Shown here in pieces: positions 25,132 to 34,597 of a DNA stretch of 64,000 bases. The number at the start of each line of letters is the position of its first letter. Positions within the stretch are counted from its first letter, which is position 1. Below the pieces are notes generated by a model. That model was not told the origin of the DNA, made no database searches, and worked only from the letters and a program-made list of their open reading frames with translations. The position numbers and the translations under genes were made by a program. Origin of the DNA: Halopseudomonas sabulinigri. Lineage in GTDB: Bacteria > Pseudomonadota > Gammaproteobacteria > Pseudomonadales > Pseudomonadaceae. The DNA lies in contig NZ_LT629763.1 in NCBI RefSeq assembly GCF_900105255.1, forward strand, positions 744,001 through 808,000, given 5' to 3'.

Positions 25132-26202
25132 TCAGCGGTCGTCCTGAACCTGCTCGAATCGCGTGGTGAAGGCTTCGACGAAGGCGTTTCGCAAGATGCC
25201 GAAAAACGCTTGCAAAGGGCTGACATCAGCCTGGTCGATACTTCCTGAGAGTTCCACGCGCGTCGCGAACTGATCTAGCTTCTGGTTCTGCAGCACTTGC
25301 TGACCACCGCCCACTACCGCCTCCCATAGGCCGCGGAAGAATCCCTTATCCTCGTTTCGCACGTCCTGGTCCAGGTCAAATACATCGACATTGCGCAGCA
25401 AGGGTTTGACGTAGCCAGTCAACTGGCTGTCGCGCACCTTGGCTTCGATCACCAGATCGCCGGTGCCGGCCTTGAAATCGAACTTGCCATACGCTGAGGC
25501 AAACTCGTTAAGCCGCGGCAATTCCAGATCGGTCATGCGCAGACGCAAGTCGAGGTTTTCCATACGTACCAGCGGATCAAAACTGGCCGAGGCCTCAATC
25601 GGCGCCTGACCCAGAAACAGCGCGGTGCCCTCGGCCGTCGCATCACGCGCGCCCTCTTGCTGCTTGGCGTTGGTCAGGTTGAGCACCGTGAGATCAAGCT
25701 CATTTATATACAGGTTGACCGGCGGTTCGGAGTTGAAATTACGGAAGGCAACCACGCCTTGATTGATGTCTACCCGGTCCAGGCGTACCGGCAGAATGGA
25801 TTGCACCTTCTCGCGCCAATCCACCCCGGTACCGGATTGCTTCTGCTCCTCGCTGTCACCATCGACAAAATTGAGTTCCGGCTGGTTTACTTCCATTTCC
25901 GCCACCAGCACGCCGTTGCTCCAGAAAGGCCGCAAACGAATTTTGACGTTGGTTTCCGGTAGCTTGAGGAAAGGCGCCTGTGTATTGCCATCCACCTTGA
26001 CGATATTCAGACCTTCCATACGGTAGGCGCCGCGCCACAGGACGATATCGACATCCTCAACATGGCCACGGTAATCGCCCATGTCGGCCATCTTCTTGTT
26101 CAGCACGTCCTTGACGACAATCGGCAGCAACAAATGTACTGCCAGCAGCAACACCGCCAGCAGCACAAAAAAACCCAGAAGATAACGACTTTTTCGATTC
26201 AT
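25132..26202 (-). CDS. DUF748/AsmA-like membrane-anchored protein
   Basis: A 356-residue protein with a single N-terminal transmembrane anchor (YLLGFFVLLAVLLLAVHLLLP, residues 7-27) and a long periplasmic domain of the DUF748 type: repeated beta strands, PETNVKIRLRPFWSNGVLVAEMEV, DRVDINQGVVAFRNF and YAGLKLGTGDLVIEAKV-like segments. DUF748 proteins are related in architecture to AsmA-like lipid transport proteins, but this copy is short. The C-terminus (PLQAFFGILRNAFVEAF) fits the family ending. Function unknown; envelope maintenance is inferred. It is divergent from cysK. Confidence 0.8.
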   Translation of the reverse strand: MNRKSRYLLGFFVLLAVLLLAVHLLLPIVVKDVLNKKMADMGDYRGHVEDVDIVLWRGAYRMEGLNIVKVDGNTQAPFLKLPETNVKIRLRPFWSNGVLVAEMEVNQPELNFVDGDSEEQKQSGTGVDWREKVQSILPVRLDRVDINQGVVAFRNFNSEPPVNLYINELDLTVLNLTNAKQQEGARDATAEGTALFLGQAPIEASASFDPLVRMENLDLRLRMTDLELPRLNEFASAYGKFDFKAGTGDLVIEAKVRDSQLTGYVKPLLRNVDVFDLDQDVRNEDKGFFRGLWEAVVGGGQQVLQNQKLDQFATRVELSGSIDQADVSPLQAFFGILRNAFVEAFTTRFEQVQDDR

Positions 26203-26327
26203 ACCGGATTGACCCTCGCAACCCAGCGCAGTTCACCTCGATTGACGGATATTCCCGCCAGGCATAGGCTGATTGACCTGTATTCGGTAGTCACCCACCA
26301 CCTTCACTGCCCACAAGGAGCTCTCGC
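26203..26327. promoter_or_regulatory. Divergent region between DUF748 gene and cysK
   Basis: The 125-bp gap contains the leaders of both genes and the cysK Shine-Dalgarno AAGGAG. I found no distinct -35/-10 pair or CysB-like site. Confidence 0.3.
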
Positions 26328-27302
26328 ATGAGCCGCATTTTCGCAGACAATTCACAGGCCATCGGCAATACGCCGCTAGTGAGAATCAATCGACTCGGCC
26401 CCCAAGGCGTGACCATCCTGGCCAAGATCGAGGGCCGCAACCCGGCTTACTCGGTAAAGTGCCGGATTGGGGCGAGCATGATCTGGGATGCCGAATCCAG
26501 CGGCAAACTGAAAAGCGGTATGACCATCGTAGAACCCACATCCGGCAACACCGGTATCGGCCTGGCATTTGTTGCCGCCGCCCGCGGCTACAAGCTGGTG
26601 CTGACCATGCCTGCGTCAATGAGTCTGGAGCGGCGCAAGGTACTCAAGGCGCTCGGCGCCGAACTGGTACTCACCGAGCCCGCCAAGGGCATGAAAGGTG
26701 CGATTGAAAAGGCCAGCGAACTCGCCGAGCAAAATCCGGACGAGTACGTGTTACTGCAACAGTTTGAGAACCCAGCCAACCCGAGTATTCACGAAAAGAC
26801 CACTGGCCCGGAAATCTGGAACGACACCGAAGGCAGCATCGACGTGCTGGTGGCCGGCGTAGGCACCGGCGGCACCATCACCGGGGTTTCCCGCTATATT
26901 AAGCAGACCTGCGGCAAGCAGATTATTTCAGTCGCAGTTGAGCCCAGCAGCTCGCCGGTCATCTCCCAGACGCTGGCCGGCGATGACGTCAAACCCAGCC
27001 CACACAAGATTCAGGGCATCGGCGCCGGCTTTGTGCCTGGCAACCTCGACCTCAGCCAGGTAGACCGCGTAGAGCAGGTCAGCGACGAACTCTCCAAGGA
27101 AATGGCCCTGCGCCTGATGCGCGAAGAAGGCATTCTGTGCGGCATTTCCTGTGGCGCCGCCATGGCCGCTGCCGTGCGCATGGCCGAAGAACCCGAGATG
27201 CAGGGCAAGACTATCGTGGTGATCCTGCCGGATTCCGGTGAGCGTTACCTGTCTACCATGTTGTTTGCCGACATGTTCAGCGAGCAGGAAAACGTACAGT
27301 AA
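26328..27302 (+). CDS. cysK: Cysteine synthase A (O-acetylserine sulfhydrylase)
   Basis: A 324-residue PLP enzyme very close to E. coli CysK. The PLP lysine is Lys44 in [24 protein letters not shown] is the substrate loop, [10 protein letters not shown] binds the PLP phosphate and [10 protein letters not shown] lies near the end. It makes cysteine from O-acetylserine and sulfide. The SVKCR sequence, rather than SVKDR, and the overall match favour CysK over CysM. ATG 26328 is preceded by AAGGAG. Confidence 0.96.
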   Translation: MSRIFADNSQAIGNTPLVRINRLGPQGVTILAKIEGRNPAYSVKCRIGASMIWDAESSGKLKSGMTIVEPTSGNTGIGLAFVAAARGYKLVLTMPASMSLERRKVLKALGAELVLTEPAKGMKGAIEKASELAEQNPDEYVLLQQFENPANPSIHEKTTGPEIWNDTEGSIDVLVAGVGTGGTITGVSRYIKQTCGKQIISVAVEPSSSPVISQTLAGDDVKPSPHKIQGIGAGFVPGNLDLSQVDRVEQVSDELSKEMALRLMREEGILCGISCGAAMAAAVRMAEEPEMQGKTIVVILPDSGERYLSTMLFADMFSEQENVQ

Positions 27303-27385
27303 CCCAGCGCGCCGCCTCGCCTTCTCCGGCCTGGCGGCCTGCCCACTCGCAGCGCTTCCGCATCAGGCGCAGACTGGCTATGCTG

Positions 27386-27401
27386 CGGGGAAGTTTCCCC
27401 G
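27386..27401. repeat. Palindrome upstream of aceK
   Basis: CGGGGAAGTTTCCCCG is a near-perfect 16-bp palindrome 16 bp before the aceK start and next to a TATGCT that could be a -10. It resembles an operator and, loosely, the GGAAA/TTTCC half-sites of IclR. Confidence 0.45.
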
Positions 27402-27417
27402 TAACAGGCTTGGTTAA

Positions 27418-29133
27418 ATGTCCTACTCCCCCGATCTGATTGTGCAGCACATGCTCGACGGCTTTGATCGCTATCGTGACCAGTTCCGTGAGCTTACCGC
27501 CGGTGCCCGTGCGCGGTTTGAACAGGCCCGCTGGAACGATATTCAGGAAGCCTCCACTCAGCGTATCAACGCCTATGAAGATCAGGTGCATCGCACTGCC
27601 AACGAACTGGTCGCCTCACCAGCCGGCACTGCAGTCACTGATGTAAGTAACTGGCCAGACATCCGCCGCGCCTACATTAGTGCGATTGAGACCCGGTTCG
27701 ACGACGAACTGGCCGAAACCTGGTTCAACTCGATTTTCACCAGCCTGCACCAGCATGATCAGATCAGCGATGAAACCATGTTTGTGCATAGCACCCGTCC
27801 GCTGTCACGCCCGCCGTCGCGCAATGCACTGACCCGCGGGTTCATTTCCGACGGTTCACTGGAGAACCTGGCAAGCCAGATACTGCGCGAATTCAGTTTC
27901 GACACCCCTTGGGAAGACCTTGAACGCGATACCCAGATGATTGTGGCTGAGTTACAACAGGGCCTGCCGGATTGGGCCCAGATGGATCATGGACTCACCG
28001 TCGAAGTGGTGCAAAGCGTGTTCTATCGCAACAAGGGCGCCTATCTGGTTGGCCGACTGATCAGCCAGCATGAGCAATGGCCTTTCGTACTGCCGCTGCT
28101 GCATCGTGAAGGCCAGGGTATTTGTGTCGATACGCTGATCACCGATGAGTCCGAAGTCTCTATCATCTTTTCCTTCACACGCTCCTACTTCATGGTGGAG
28201 GCGCCGGTACCCAGCGAAATGGTCGCCTTCTTGAAACGCCTGCTACCCGGCAAGCATATCGCCGAGCTCTATACGGCGATTGGTTTCTACAAACAGGGCA
28301 AATCCGAGTTCTATCGCGCGCTGATCGCGCACTTGGCCAATAGCGATGATCGCTTCATCATGGCGCCCGGCGTGCGTGGCATGGTAATGAGCGTCTTTAC
28401 CCTGCCCGGCTTCAATACGGTGTTCAAGATCATCAAGGACAAGTTTGCCCCGTCCAAGAACATAGACCGCGCCACCGTCATCGAAAAATATCGCCTGGTG
28501 AAGCGGCACGACCGCGTCGGTCGCATGGCCGATACCCAGGAGTTTGCCGACTTCCGCTTCCCGCGCGAGCGCTTTGATCCTGATTGCCTGAAAGAGTTGC
28601 TCGAGGTAGCACCCTCGACCGTGGTGGATGAAGGCGATGTGATCCTGATTCGGCACTGCTGGACCGAGCGCCGCATGACGCCCCTCAACATTTATCTGGA
28701 GAGCGCCAGCGACGCGCAGACCGAGGAAGCCCTGTTCGATTACGGCAAATCGATCAAGGAGCTTGCCGCGGCCAACATCTTCCCCGGCGACATGTTGCTG
28801 AAGAACTTTGGCGTAACCCGCCACGGCCGCGTAGTGTTTTATGATTACGATGAGATCAGTTACCTCACCGAAGTTAACTTTCGGGTCATCCCCGAGGCGA
28901 TGTATCCGGAACAGGAAATGTCCTCCGAACCCTGGTACTCGGTGGCGCCCAATGATGTGTTCCCTGAAGAATTTCCGGTGTTTCTGTTTGCCGACATCAA
29001 CCACCGTCGGCGCTTTTTCAAAATGCACGGAGACTTGTTTGACGCCAGCTATTGGAAGGGGCTGCAACGCCAGATAGAAGACGGACAGGTGATTGATGTC
29101 TACCCGTATCGGCGGACCGAGCCCGCAGCCTGA
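27418..29133 (+). CDS. aceK: Isocitrate dehydrogenase kinase/phosphatase
   Basis: A 571-residue protein matching AceK throughout: an N-terminal regulatory domain ([16 protein letters not shown]), the ATP loop [17 protein letters not shown], the lysine region [11 protein letters not shown], and C-terminal [17 protein letters not shown] with the metal-binding Asp. AceK reversibly phosphorylates isocitrate dehydrogenase to divert carbon into the glyoxylate shunt, as expected in a fatty-acid-using organism. aceA and aceB are not in the window. Confidence 0.96.
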   Translation: MSYSPDLIVQHMLDGFDRYRDQFRELTAGARARFEQARWNDIQEASTQRINAYEDQVHRTANELVASPAGTAVTDVSNWPDIRRAYISAIETRFDDELAETWFNSIFTSLHQHDQISDETMFVHSTRPLSRPPSRNALTRGFISDGSLENLASQILREFSFDTPWEDLERDTQMIVAELQQGLPDWAQMDHGLTVEVVQSVFYRNKGAYLVGRLISQHEQWPFVLPLLHREGQGICVDTLITDESEVSIIFSFTRSYFMVEAPVPSEMVAFLKRLLPGKHIAELYTAIGFYKQGKSEFYRALIAHLANSDDRFIMAPGVRGMVMSVFTLPGFNTVFKIIKDKFAPSKNIDRATVIEKYRLVKRHDRVGRMADTQEFADFRFPRERFDPDCLKELLEVAPSTVVDEGDVILIRHCWTERRMTPLNIYLESASDAQTEEALFDYGKSIKELAAANIFPGDMLLKNFGVTRHGRVVFYDYDEISYLTEVNFRVIPEAMYPEQEMSSEPWYSVAPNDVFPEEFPVFLFADINHRRRFFKMHGDLFDASYWKGLQRQIEDGQVIDVYPYRRTEPAA

Positions 29134-29196
29134 AACAACGCTTGCAAGGCTATGCAAAAAATCCGACGAAAGGCGTGTTATTTCTGGAAACTGTCG

Positions 29197-29202
29197 TATA
29201 CT
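29197..29202 (+). promoter_or_regulatory. Candidate -10 element of the cold-shock gene
   Basis: TATACT is a good -10; no convincing -35 stands 17 bp upstream. Use of it would give a leader of about 208 nt before the cold-shock ATG. Confidence 0.4.
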
Positions 29203-29208
29203 GAATTT

Positions 29209-29416
29209 CGTTTATTCGAGCCTGACAGTGGTTGTCAACACAGCTTGACTTGTACTACTGAAAGGCGCAGAGTGAGCGCGTAGGTTTTCAAGAGATAGAG
29301 TTGTAGGCTGCAAGCGCACTTTTCAGTACGTAAGTTTGTCATTCTCGTAATCTTTGATTCCCACGCTTTAATTGAGTGCAAGCTCAAGTATTTCAATTTG
29401 ATAGGAATTATCTGAA
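29209..29416 (+). promoter_or_regulatory. Long structured 5' leader of the cold-shock gene
   Basis: The 283-bp gap before the cold-shock gene has no ORF. Within it, 29248-29268 can pair with 29314-29335: ACTT with AAGT, TACTGAAA with TTTCAGTA and GCGC with GCGC, 16 pairs interrupted by small loops. Long leaders that refold with temperature are typical of cspA-type genes. The Shine-Dalgarno TAGGA lies about 11 bases before the ATG. Confidence 0.55.
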
Positions 29417-29623
29417 ATGGCAACTGGTACAGTTAAGTGGTTCAACGACACTAAAGGTTTCGGCTTCATCACTCCAGATGGCGGTGGAGACGACCTGTTC
29501 GCCCACTTCTCCGAAATCAAGGTTCAGGGCTTCAAGTCTCTGGCCGAGAACCAGAAGGTGTCTTTCGACATCACTACTGGTCCTAAGGGCAAGCAGGCTG
29601 CAAACATTCAGATCATCGGCTAA
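29417..29623 (+). CDS. Cold-shock domain protein (CspA family)
   Basis: A 68-residue OB-fold protein with both RNA-binding motifs, KGFGFIT (RNP1) and DLFAHFS (RNP2), and N-terminal [17 protein letters not shown]. It covers the family length exactly. Such proteins melt RNA structure at low temperature or act as general RNA chaperones; which member of the Pseudomonas set this is cannot be decided. The long leader and a strong terminator make it a one-gene unit. Confidence 0.97.
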   Translation: MATGTVKWFNDTKGFGFITPDGGGDDLFAHFSEIKVQGFKSLAENQKVSFDITTGPKGKQAANIQIIG

Positions 29624-29639
29624 TCCCGATCTCTGAACC

Positions 29640-29667
29640 AAAAAACCCGGCTCATGCCGGGTTTTTT
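29640..29667. terminator. Rho-independent terminator of the cold-shock gene
   Basis: CCCGGC, loop TCAT, GCCGGG followed by six T, with A residues on the left side. It begins 17 bp after the stop and is symmetric enough to work in both directions. Confidence 0.95.
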
Positions 29668-29897
29668 GTTGCCTGATTTTCTGCTCGCATCAGCCCCCTA
29701 CTACCGGAAAAATTACTCGCCTCAAGCCGCCGTACATCGTACCCTATGGCCCATATAGCAGAGGCCCCGGTAGTTATGCCATCGCCCGTCCGGGCGGCAC
29801 GCGCCAAACCCTACCCTGCAACACCAGGCCTCGTTTTCCGCTGCCAGCCTTCTTTGTTTACCGGCAGCGTCGACCATAATCACAAGGGGGTTTACCA

Positions 29898-30479
29898 GTG
29901 GACAGCAAAGGTAGCAGCCAGAGCCCGGAAGCAATCAAGGTCACTATTTTCCGTGCTGCCGAGGCCATCGTCAGCGAACTGGGCGCATCCCAGCTGACCT
30001 TTGAAACACTCAGTGCTCGCAGTGAAATCGCCGAGCCTGACATCAAAGCCCTGTTCCCTGACCGTGAAGCCCTGCTGACCGCCATGATCGAGTATCGGCT
30101 GGAACGCTTCCGGGTTCGTTGGGGCGCCTACGAGAGCGTACTGCCTGATGAGCCAATGCGCGAACTCAAGGCCTTGCTGCTGAGCAACATGAGCGAATCC
30201 AGCGAAGAGAAGAACCTCGACTCGGCCATTTTTGCCGCGGCCGCGAGCAATCCGGCTTTGCTGCAGACCAGTGCCGACAACGTTGAGGGGTTGTTTGATA
30301 TTCTGGCCAAGTCACCGCTGGGATTGGCACAGGCCAGCATCCTATTTTTCTCTGTGCGCGGTTACCGCCTGTTTGAGCAATTGGGCATGTGCCCGATGAC
30401 CGATGCACAGCGCACCGAGTTTCAAGAGCAGATCATGCGCCTGGCGCGCATCATGAACGAGCAACGCAGCGGCGAGTAA
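29898..30479 (+). CDS. TetR-family transcriptional regulator
   Basis: A 193-residue protein starting at GTG 29898 behind AAGGGGG. The N-terminal domain has the TetR layout (IFRAAEAIVSELGASQLTF, then LFPDREALLTAMIEYRLERF), although the recognition helix region (SEIAEPDIKALF) is less canonical. The C-terminal ligand domain is all-helical. Neither ligand nor target is evident; the 230-bp upstream gap contains nothing else I recognise. It converges with a small membrane-protein gene 21 bp away. Confidence 0.82.
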   Translation: MDSKGSSQSPEAIKVTIFRAAEAIVSELGASQLTFETLSARSEIAEPDIKALFPDREALLTAMIEYRLERFRVRWGAYESVLPDEPMRELKALLLSNMSESSEEKNLDSAIFAAAASNPALLQTSADNVEGLFDILAKSPLGLAQASILFFSVRGYRLFEQLGMCPMTDAQRTEFQEQIMRLARIMNEQRSGE

Positions 30480-30500
30480 TTGCCGCCACCGCGCAGCGTT

Positions 30501-30875
30501 TCAGGCGTCGGAACCAGTAGGTGGTGCATCCTGTTTGCGCCAATGGTGATACAAGGCCCGCAAGCCAACAAAGAACAGATAGGCCGCGAATGCCAACGTC
30601 ATGACCAGGCTAAGCTCACCCAGCATCCGCGCCTGGTTGTCCCCCGTATCCAATATCGTGTCCAGCAAATAGATGAGAAACGCCGGAGCCTGCCAGCCCG
30701 CGCCTACTTCAGCTTCGGTCGGGGTAAACAACAACACGGCCATGATGATCCACAGCGGCTCGCGGATAAACCACCATTTGATCAATCCGGCCAGCTTCCA
30801 CCAAACCAGCCAGCAACCAGTCGCTGCTGCCAAGTAGACCAGCCACACGGTTTGGTATTCTGATTCATTGAACAT
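30501..30875 (-). CDS. Small membrane protein of unknown function
   Basis: The 124-residue product has three likely transmembrane segments at about residues 10-26, 38-52 and 90-107, Trp-rich at its start (CWLVWWKLAGLIKWW), and a charged C-terminus. I do not recognise the family beyond conserved hypothetical proteins of Pseudomonas. It is divergent from oligopeptidase B with a 54-bp gap. Codon use and length look genuine. Function unknown. Confidence 0.65.
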   Translation of the reverse strand: MFNESEYQTVWLVYLAAATGCWLVWWKLAGLIKWWFIREPLWIIMAVLLFTPTEAEVGAGWQAPAFLIYLLDTILDTGDNQARMLGELSLVMTLAFAAYLFFVGLRALYHHWRKQDAPPTGSDA

Positions 30876-30929
30876 CGACAGTTATCCACTCGGCTACAAT
30901 ACGCGGCCCATCATAACGGTTTTTACCCC

Positions 30930-32963
30930 ATGCGTCCTGATCACGAACAGCCCATAGCCCACCGCCAGATTGGTACCGATCCCTACGCCTGGCTGGAGCA
31001 GCGCGACGCTGACAAGGTGCTTGCCTACCTGCACGAAGAAAACGCCTACACCGACGCCTGGCTTGCCCCTCACCAATCTTTGCAGCAGCAACTGTTTGAC
31101 GAGATACGCGGTCGTATACGTGAAACCGACCTCGGGCTGCCGAGCCCGCGCGGAGCCTGGCTGTACTACCAACGCACCGAAGCGGGCGCGGAATATCCGC
31201 GCTTCTACCGCTGCGCAAGGCCAACACCCCCAAGCCTGGCCATCGACGAGTCGAGCGAGCAACTGCTGCTCGATCTTAATCAATTGGCCACGGAGCACGA
31301 TTTCTTGCAGCTAGGCGATTTCAGCGTCAGCCCGGACCACAATTGGCTGGCGTACAGCCTGGACACCCAGGGTAACGAAACCTATAGACTGTTCCAGCGC
31401 TCTCTTACAGACCTGAAGACCAGCGAGCTGACACTGGCCGAGGCGGATGGCAGCCTTTGCTGGGCTCTGGACAGCAAAACGCTGTTTGCCGTGAGCATGG
31501 ACGAAACCTCCCGCCCCGCGACCCTGTGGCGATTGCAAACCGGACTGGCGCCTGTGAAGGTATTCCACGAGCCCGACCAACGCTTCTATCTGGGTGTGTA
31601 TCGCACCAGTTCAGACCAATTTATCTGCATCAGTAGCACCAGCAAGAACACCAGTGAAGTGCATTTTCTGCCCGCTGCGCGGCCCGAGGCCGCCCCGCTC
31701 TGCCTTGCCTTACGCGAGAGCGGACACGAATATGACGCCGACCACGGTGCAGACGGTTTCATGATACGCAGCAACCGACTTGGAGAAACCTTCGGTCTGT
31801 ACCAGTGCGCCGCCGATACGCCCGGACTTGCCAACTGGCAGCTCATTACCGCACCCGATAGCGCGCGTACTCTGGAAGAGATCAGCCTGCAAAGCACCGC
31901 CGTGGTGTTGCAGTATCGTAATCAGGCGCTGACCGAGTTGGAGATACGTCCTGTTGACGGCGCACCCTACACGCTTGGCATGCCCGATGCTGTCTATAGT
32001 CTTGGCGTACAGGGCGGCGAGGAGTACAGCAGCCCGCAAATCCGCCTGCGTTACGAATCACTCAACCGCCCTGCCGAGGTCCGTGCACTTACCTTGGCCA
32101 GCGGCGAACAACAGGTGCTCAAGCAGACGCCGGTGGAGGGCCAGTTCAACGCCGAGGACTACCTGGTCGAGCGCCGCTGGGCCACTGCCGGCGACGGTAC
32201 CCGCATACCCATAAGTGTGATTGGACACCGCAGCACACAGGGGGAAGCCCCCCTTTATCTGTATGGCTACGGCGCTTACGGCGCCTCGATGGACCCCTGG
32301 TTCTCGCACGCCCGCCTGTCACTGTTGCAGCGTGGCTGGCGCTTTGCCATAGCGCACGTTCGCGGCGGTGCCGATATGGGCGAACACTGGTATCAGCAGG
32401 GCAAGTTGCAGCACAAGGAGAACAGTTTCTCCGACTTCATCGCCTGTGCCGAGGAAATGATCCGCGCGGGCATCACCCAGCCGCAACTGCTGACAATCGC
32501 CGGCGGCAGTGCCGGTGGCCTGCTGATTGGCAACGTCATAAACCAGCGCCCAGAGCTGTTTGCCGCCGCCGTGGCCGATGTGCCGTTCGTCGACGTCTGG
32601 AATACCATGAACAACCCCGACCTGCCGTTGACGGTGGGTGAGTACGAGGAATGGGGCAACCCAAACGAGCCCGAGGTCGCTGCGCGGATCAAGGCCTACG
32701 CCCCCTATGAGAACGTCGCAGAGCAGCCCTACCCGGCGCTCTGGATTACTGCTGGCTATCATGATGTACGGGTGCAGTACTGGGAAGCCGCCAAGTGGGT
32801 AGCCAAATTGCGTCACCTGCGCAGTAACGACCAGCCATTGCTGCTGCGCACGCAGATGAGCGCTGGCCACGGCGGCGCCAGCGGGCGCTACCAGGCGATG
32901 CGCGAATTGGCTGAAGAATACGCTTTTGTACTGACCGTCGTACCGGCTGCAGCATCGGCCTGA
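30930..32963 (+). CDS. ptrB: Oligopeptidase B (S9 prolyl oligopeptidase family)
   Basis: A 677-residue protein with an N-terminal seven-bladed beta-propeller and a C-terminal alpha/beta hydrolase domain. The catalytic Ser527 lies in IAGGSAGGLLIG, the acid is in TAGYHDVRVQYWE and the His in SAGHGGASGRY. The segments DPYAWLEQRD and EYEEWGNP are typical of oligopeptidase B, which cleaves short peptides after Arg or Lys in the cytosol. It is followed by a strong terminator. Confidence 0.95.
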   Translation: MRPDHEQPIAHRQIGTDPYAWLEQRDADKVLAYLHEENAYTDAWLAPHQSLQQQLFDEIRGRIRETDLGLPSPRGAWLYYQRTEAGAEYPRFYRCARPTPPSLAIDESSEQLLLDLNQLATEHDFLQLGDFSVSPDHNWLAYSLDTQGNETYRLFQRSLTDLKTSELTLAEADGSLCWALDSKTLFAVSMDETSRPATLWRLQTGLAPVKVFHEPDQRFYLGVYRTSSDQFICISSTSKNTSEVHFLPAARPEAAPLCLALRESGHEYDADHGADGFMIRSNRLGETFGLYQCAADTPGLANWQLITAPDSARTLEEISLQSTAVVLQYRNQALTELEIRPVDGAPYTLGMPDAVYSLGVQGGEEYSSPQIRLRYESLNRPAEVRALTLASGEQQVLKQTPVEGQFNAEDYLVERRWATAGDGTRIPISVIGHRSTQGEAPLYLYGYGAYGASMDPWFSHARLSLLQRGWRFAIAHVRGGADMGEHWYQQGKLQHKENSFSDFIACAEEMIRAGITQPQLLTIAGGSAGGLLIGNVINQRPELFAAAVADVPFVDVWNTMNNPDLPLTVGEYEEWGNPNEPEVAARIKAYAPYENVAEQPYPALWITAGYHDVRVQYWEAAKWVAKLRHLRSNDQPLLLRTQMSAGHGGASGRYQAMRELAEEYAFVLTVVPAAASA

Positions 32964-32977
32964 ACGTGCAGCAGATA

Positions 32978-33013
32978 TAAAAAAACCGAACCCGGTCACG
33001 GGTTCGGTTTTTT
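32978..33013. terminator. Bidirectional terminator between ptrB and putP
   Basis: CCGAACCCG (32986-32994), loop GTCA, CGGGTTCGG (32999-33007), with eight A before and six T after. It serves the convergent ptrB and putP genes. Confidence 0.95.
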
Positions 33014-33028
33014 ATTACGCATAACGGC

Positions 33029-34504
33029 TTAGAAGCGCGAGTTCACATCGTCAAATTGCGCTTCGATACTGGCAGACGGTGGCGCCGTCAGCAGCGAAAC
33101 AACAATGATTGCGATGGTTGCCAGGATGAAGCCAGGGATGATTTCGTACAGCCCCCAGATGCCCAGCTGCTTCCAGATCACGACGGTAACGCCACCGACG
33201 ACGATACCTGCCAGCGCGCCATTGCGGTTCATCCGACGCCAGAACAGCGACAAGATCATGGCTGGGCCAAAGGCCGCACCAAAGCCTGCCCACGCGTAGG
33301 ACACCAGACCCAACACCGTGCTTTCCGGGTTGAAGGCAAACATCAGCGCCAACGCAGCAATACCCACTACCGCAAAGCGACCAACCCACACCAACTCCTG
33401 TTGAGTGGCGTCGCGACGGAACAGTGCCTTGTAGAAGTCTTCCGCCAGGGCAGAAGATGACACCAGCAGTTGCGAATCAGCTGTCGACATGATGGCAGCC
33501 AGTACAGCTGCCAGCAAAATACCGGCTACCAGCGGATGCATGAGTGCCTGAACCAGCGCCAGGAAGACGGTTTCAGCATCAGCCAAACCTGCTTCGCCGA
33601 AGTAACCGATACCAATCCAACCGATTACCAGTGCCGCCAGCAAACAAACACCTGACCAGATGACCGCAATACGGCGCGCAGTTGGCATGGCAGCATCGCT
33701 CTCAATCGCCTTGAAACGAGCCAGCACGTGCGGCTGACCAAAATAGCCAAGCCCCCAGCCCAATAGCGAGATAATCGCGACAAAGCCCAGTGGCGCCCCT
33801 TCGACATCAGTCCAGATATTCAGCAGCTCGGGATTACGCGTTTCCATTGCTCCATGCACTGCTTCCCAGCCACCCATTGTGCTCAGCGCCATGACGGGCA
33901 CCAGCACCAGCGCGGCGGCCATCAACAGCCCCTGAATCACATCAGTCCAGGAAACAGCGAGAAAGCCCCCAAAGAAGGTGTAGGAAATGATCGCCAGAGT
34001 GCCGACAATCACGGCAATGCTGTAACCAAAACCGAAGGTGCTCTCGAACAGTTTGCCCGCCGCAACCAGACCGGAACTGGTGTAGAACAGGAAAAACAAC
34101 AGAATGAAGATAGCCGAGATAACGCGCAGCAGACGGCTCGTGTCTTCAAAGCGGTTTTCAAAGTAAGCCGGCAGCGTCAATGAGTCGCTCGCGGTGTGGG
34201 AGTACACCCGCAGACGGCGCGCCACGATCAGCCAGTTCAGCCAGGTACCTGCCAGCAGGCCTACAGCAATCCAGATCGCTTCATAGCCAGCCGTCAGTGC
34301 GTAACCTGGTAAGCCCAGCAGCAGCCAACCGCTCATATCTGACGCACCGGCTGACAAGGCAGCGGTGCCCGGCCCCAGAGAACGCCCGCCGAGAATGTAA
34401 TCCGACAGGTTGGTGGTGCGCTTGTAGGCGATATAGCCCAGGGCGAGCATGACCCCGATATAGACCACGAACGTGGCCGTCACTATTGCGGTATTACCGT
34501 CCAT
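33029..34504 (-). CDS. putP: Sodium/proline symporter
   Basis: A 491-residue, 13-helix transporter of the sodium:solute symporter family. LGYIAYKRTTNLSDYILGGRSLGP at the start, LSAGASDMSGWLLLGLPGYA, and STADSQLLVSSSALAEDFYK with the conserved Ser/Asp are diagnostic of PutP. It imports proline with sodium. It lies 93 bp after putA on the same strand, so proline uptake and breakdown are probably co-expressed under the pruR-type regulator. Confidence 0.96.
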   Translation of the reverse strand: MDGNTAIVTATFVVYIGVMLALGYIAYKRTTNLSDYILGGRSLGPGTAALSAGASDMSGWLLLGLPGYALTAGYEAIWIAVGLLAGTWLNWLIVARRLRVYSHTASDSLTLPAYFENRFEDTSRLLRVISAIFILLFFLFYTSSGLVAAGKLFESTFGFGYSIAVIVGTLAIISYTFFGGFLAVSWTDVIQGLLMAAALVLVPVMALSTMGGWEAVHGAMETRNPELLNIWTDVEGAPLGFVAIISLLGWGLGYFGQPHVLARFKAIESDAAMPTARRIAVIWSGVCLLAALVIGWIGIGYFGEAGLADAETVFLALVQALMHPLVAGILLAAVLAAIMSTADSQLLVSSSALAEDFYKALFRRDATQQELVWVGRFAVVGIAALALMFAFNPESTVLGLVSYAWAGFGAAFGPAMILSLFWRRMNRNGALAGIVVGGVTVVIWKQLGIWGLYEIIPGFILATIAIIVVSLLTAPPSASIEAQFDDVNSRF

Positions 34505-34597
34505 TATTCTTCTCTCTCTTGGTTGCTGAACGTTCCCAGCATTAACTGTCCCTGCTGAATTGGCTTCCCTGTTGGTGTAGCACCTACCAACGAGCCG

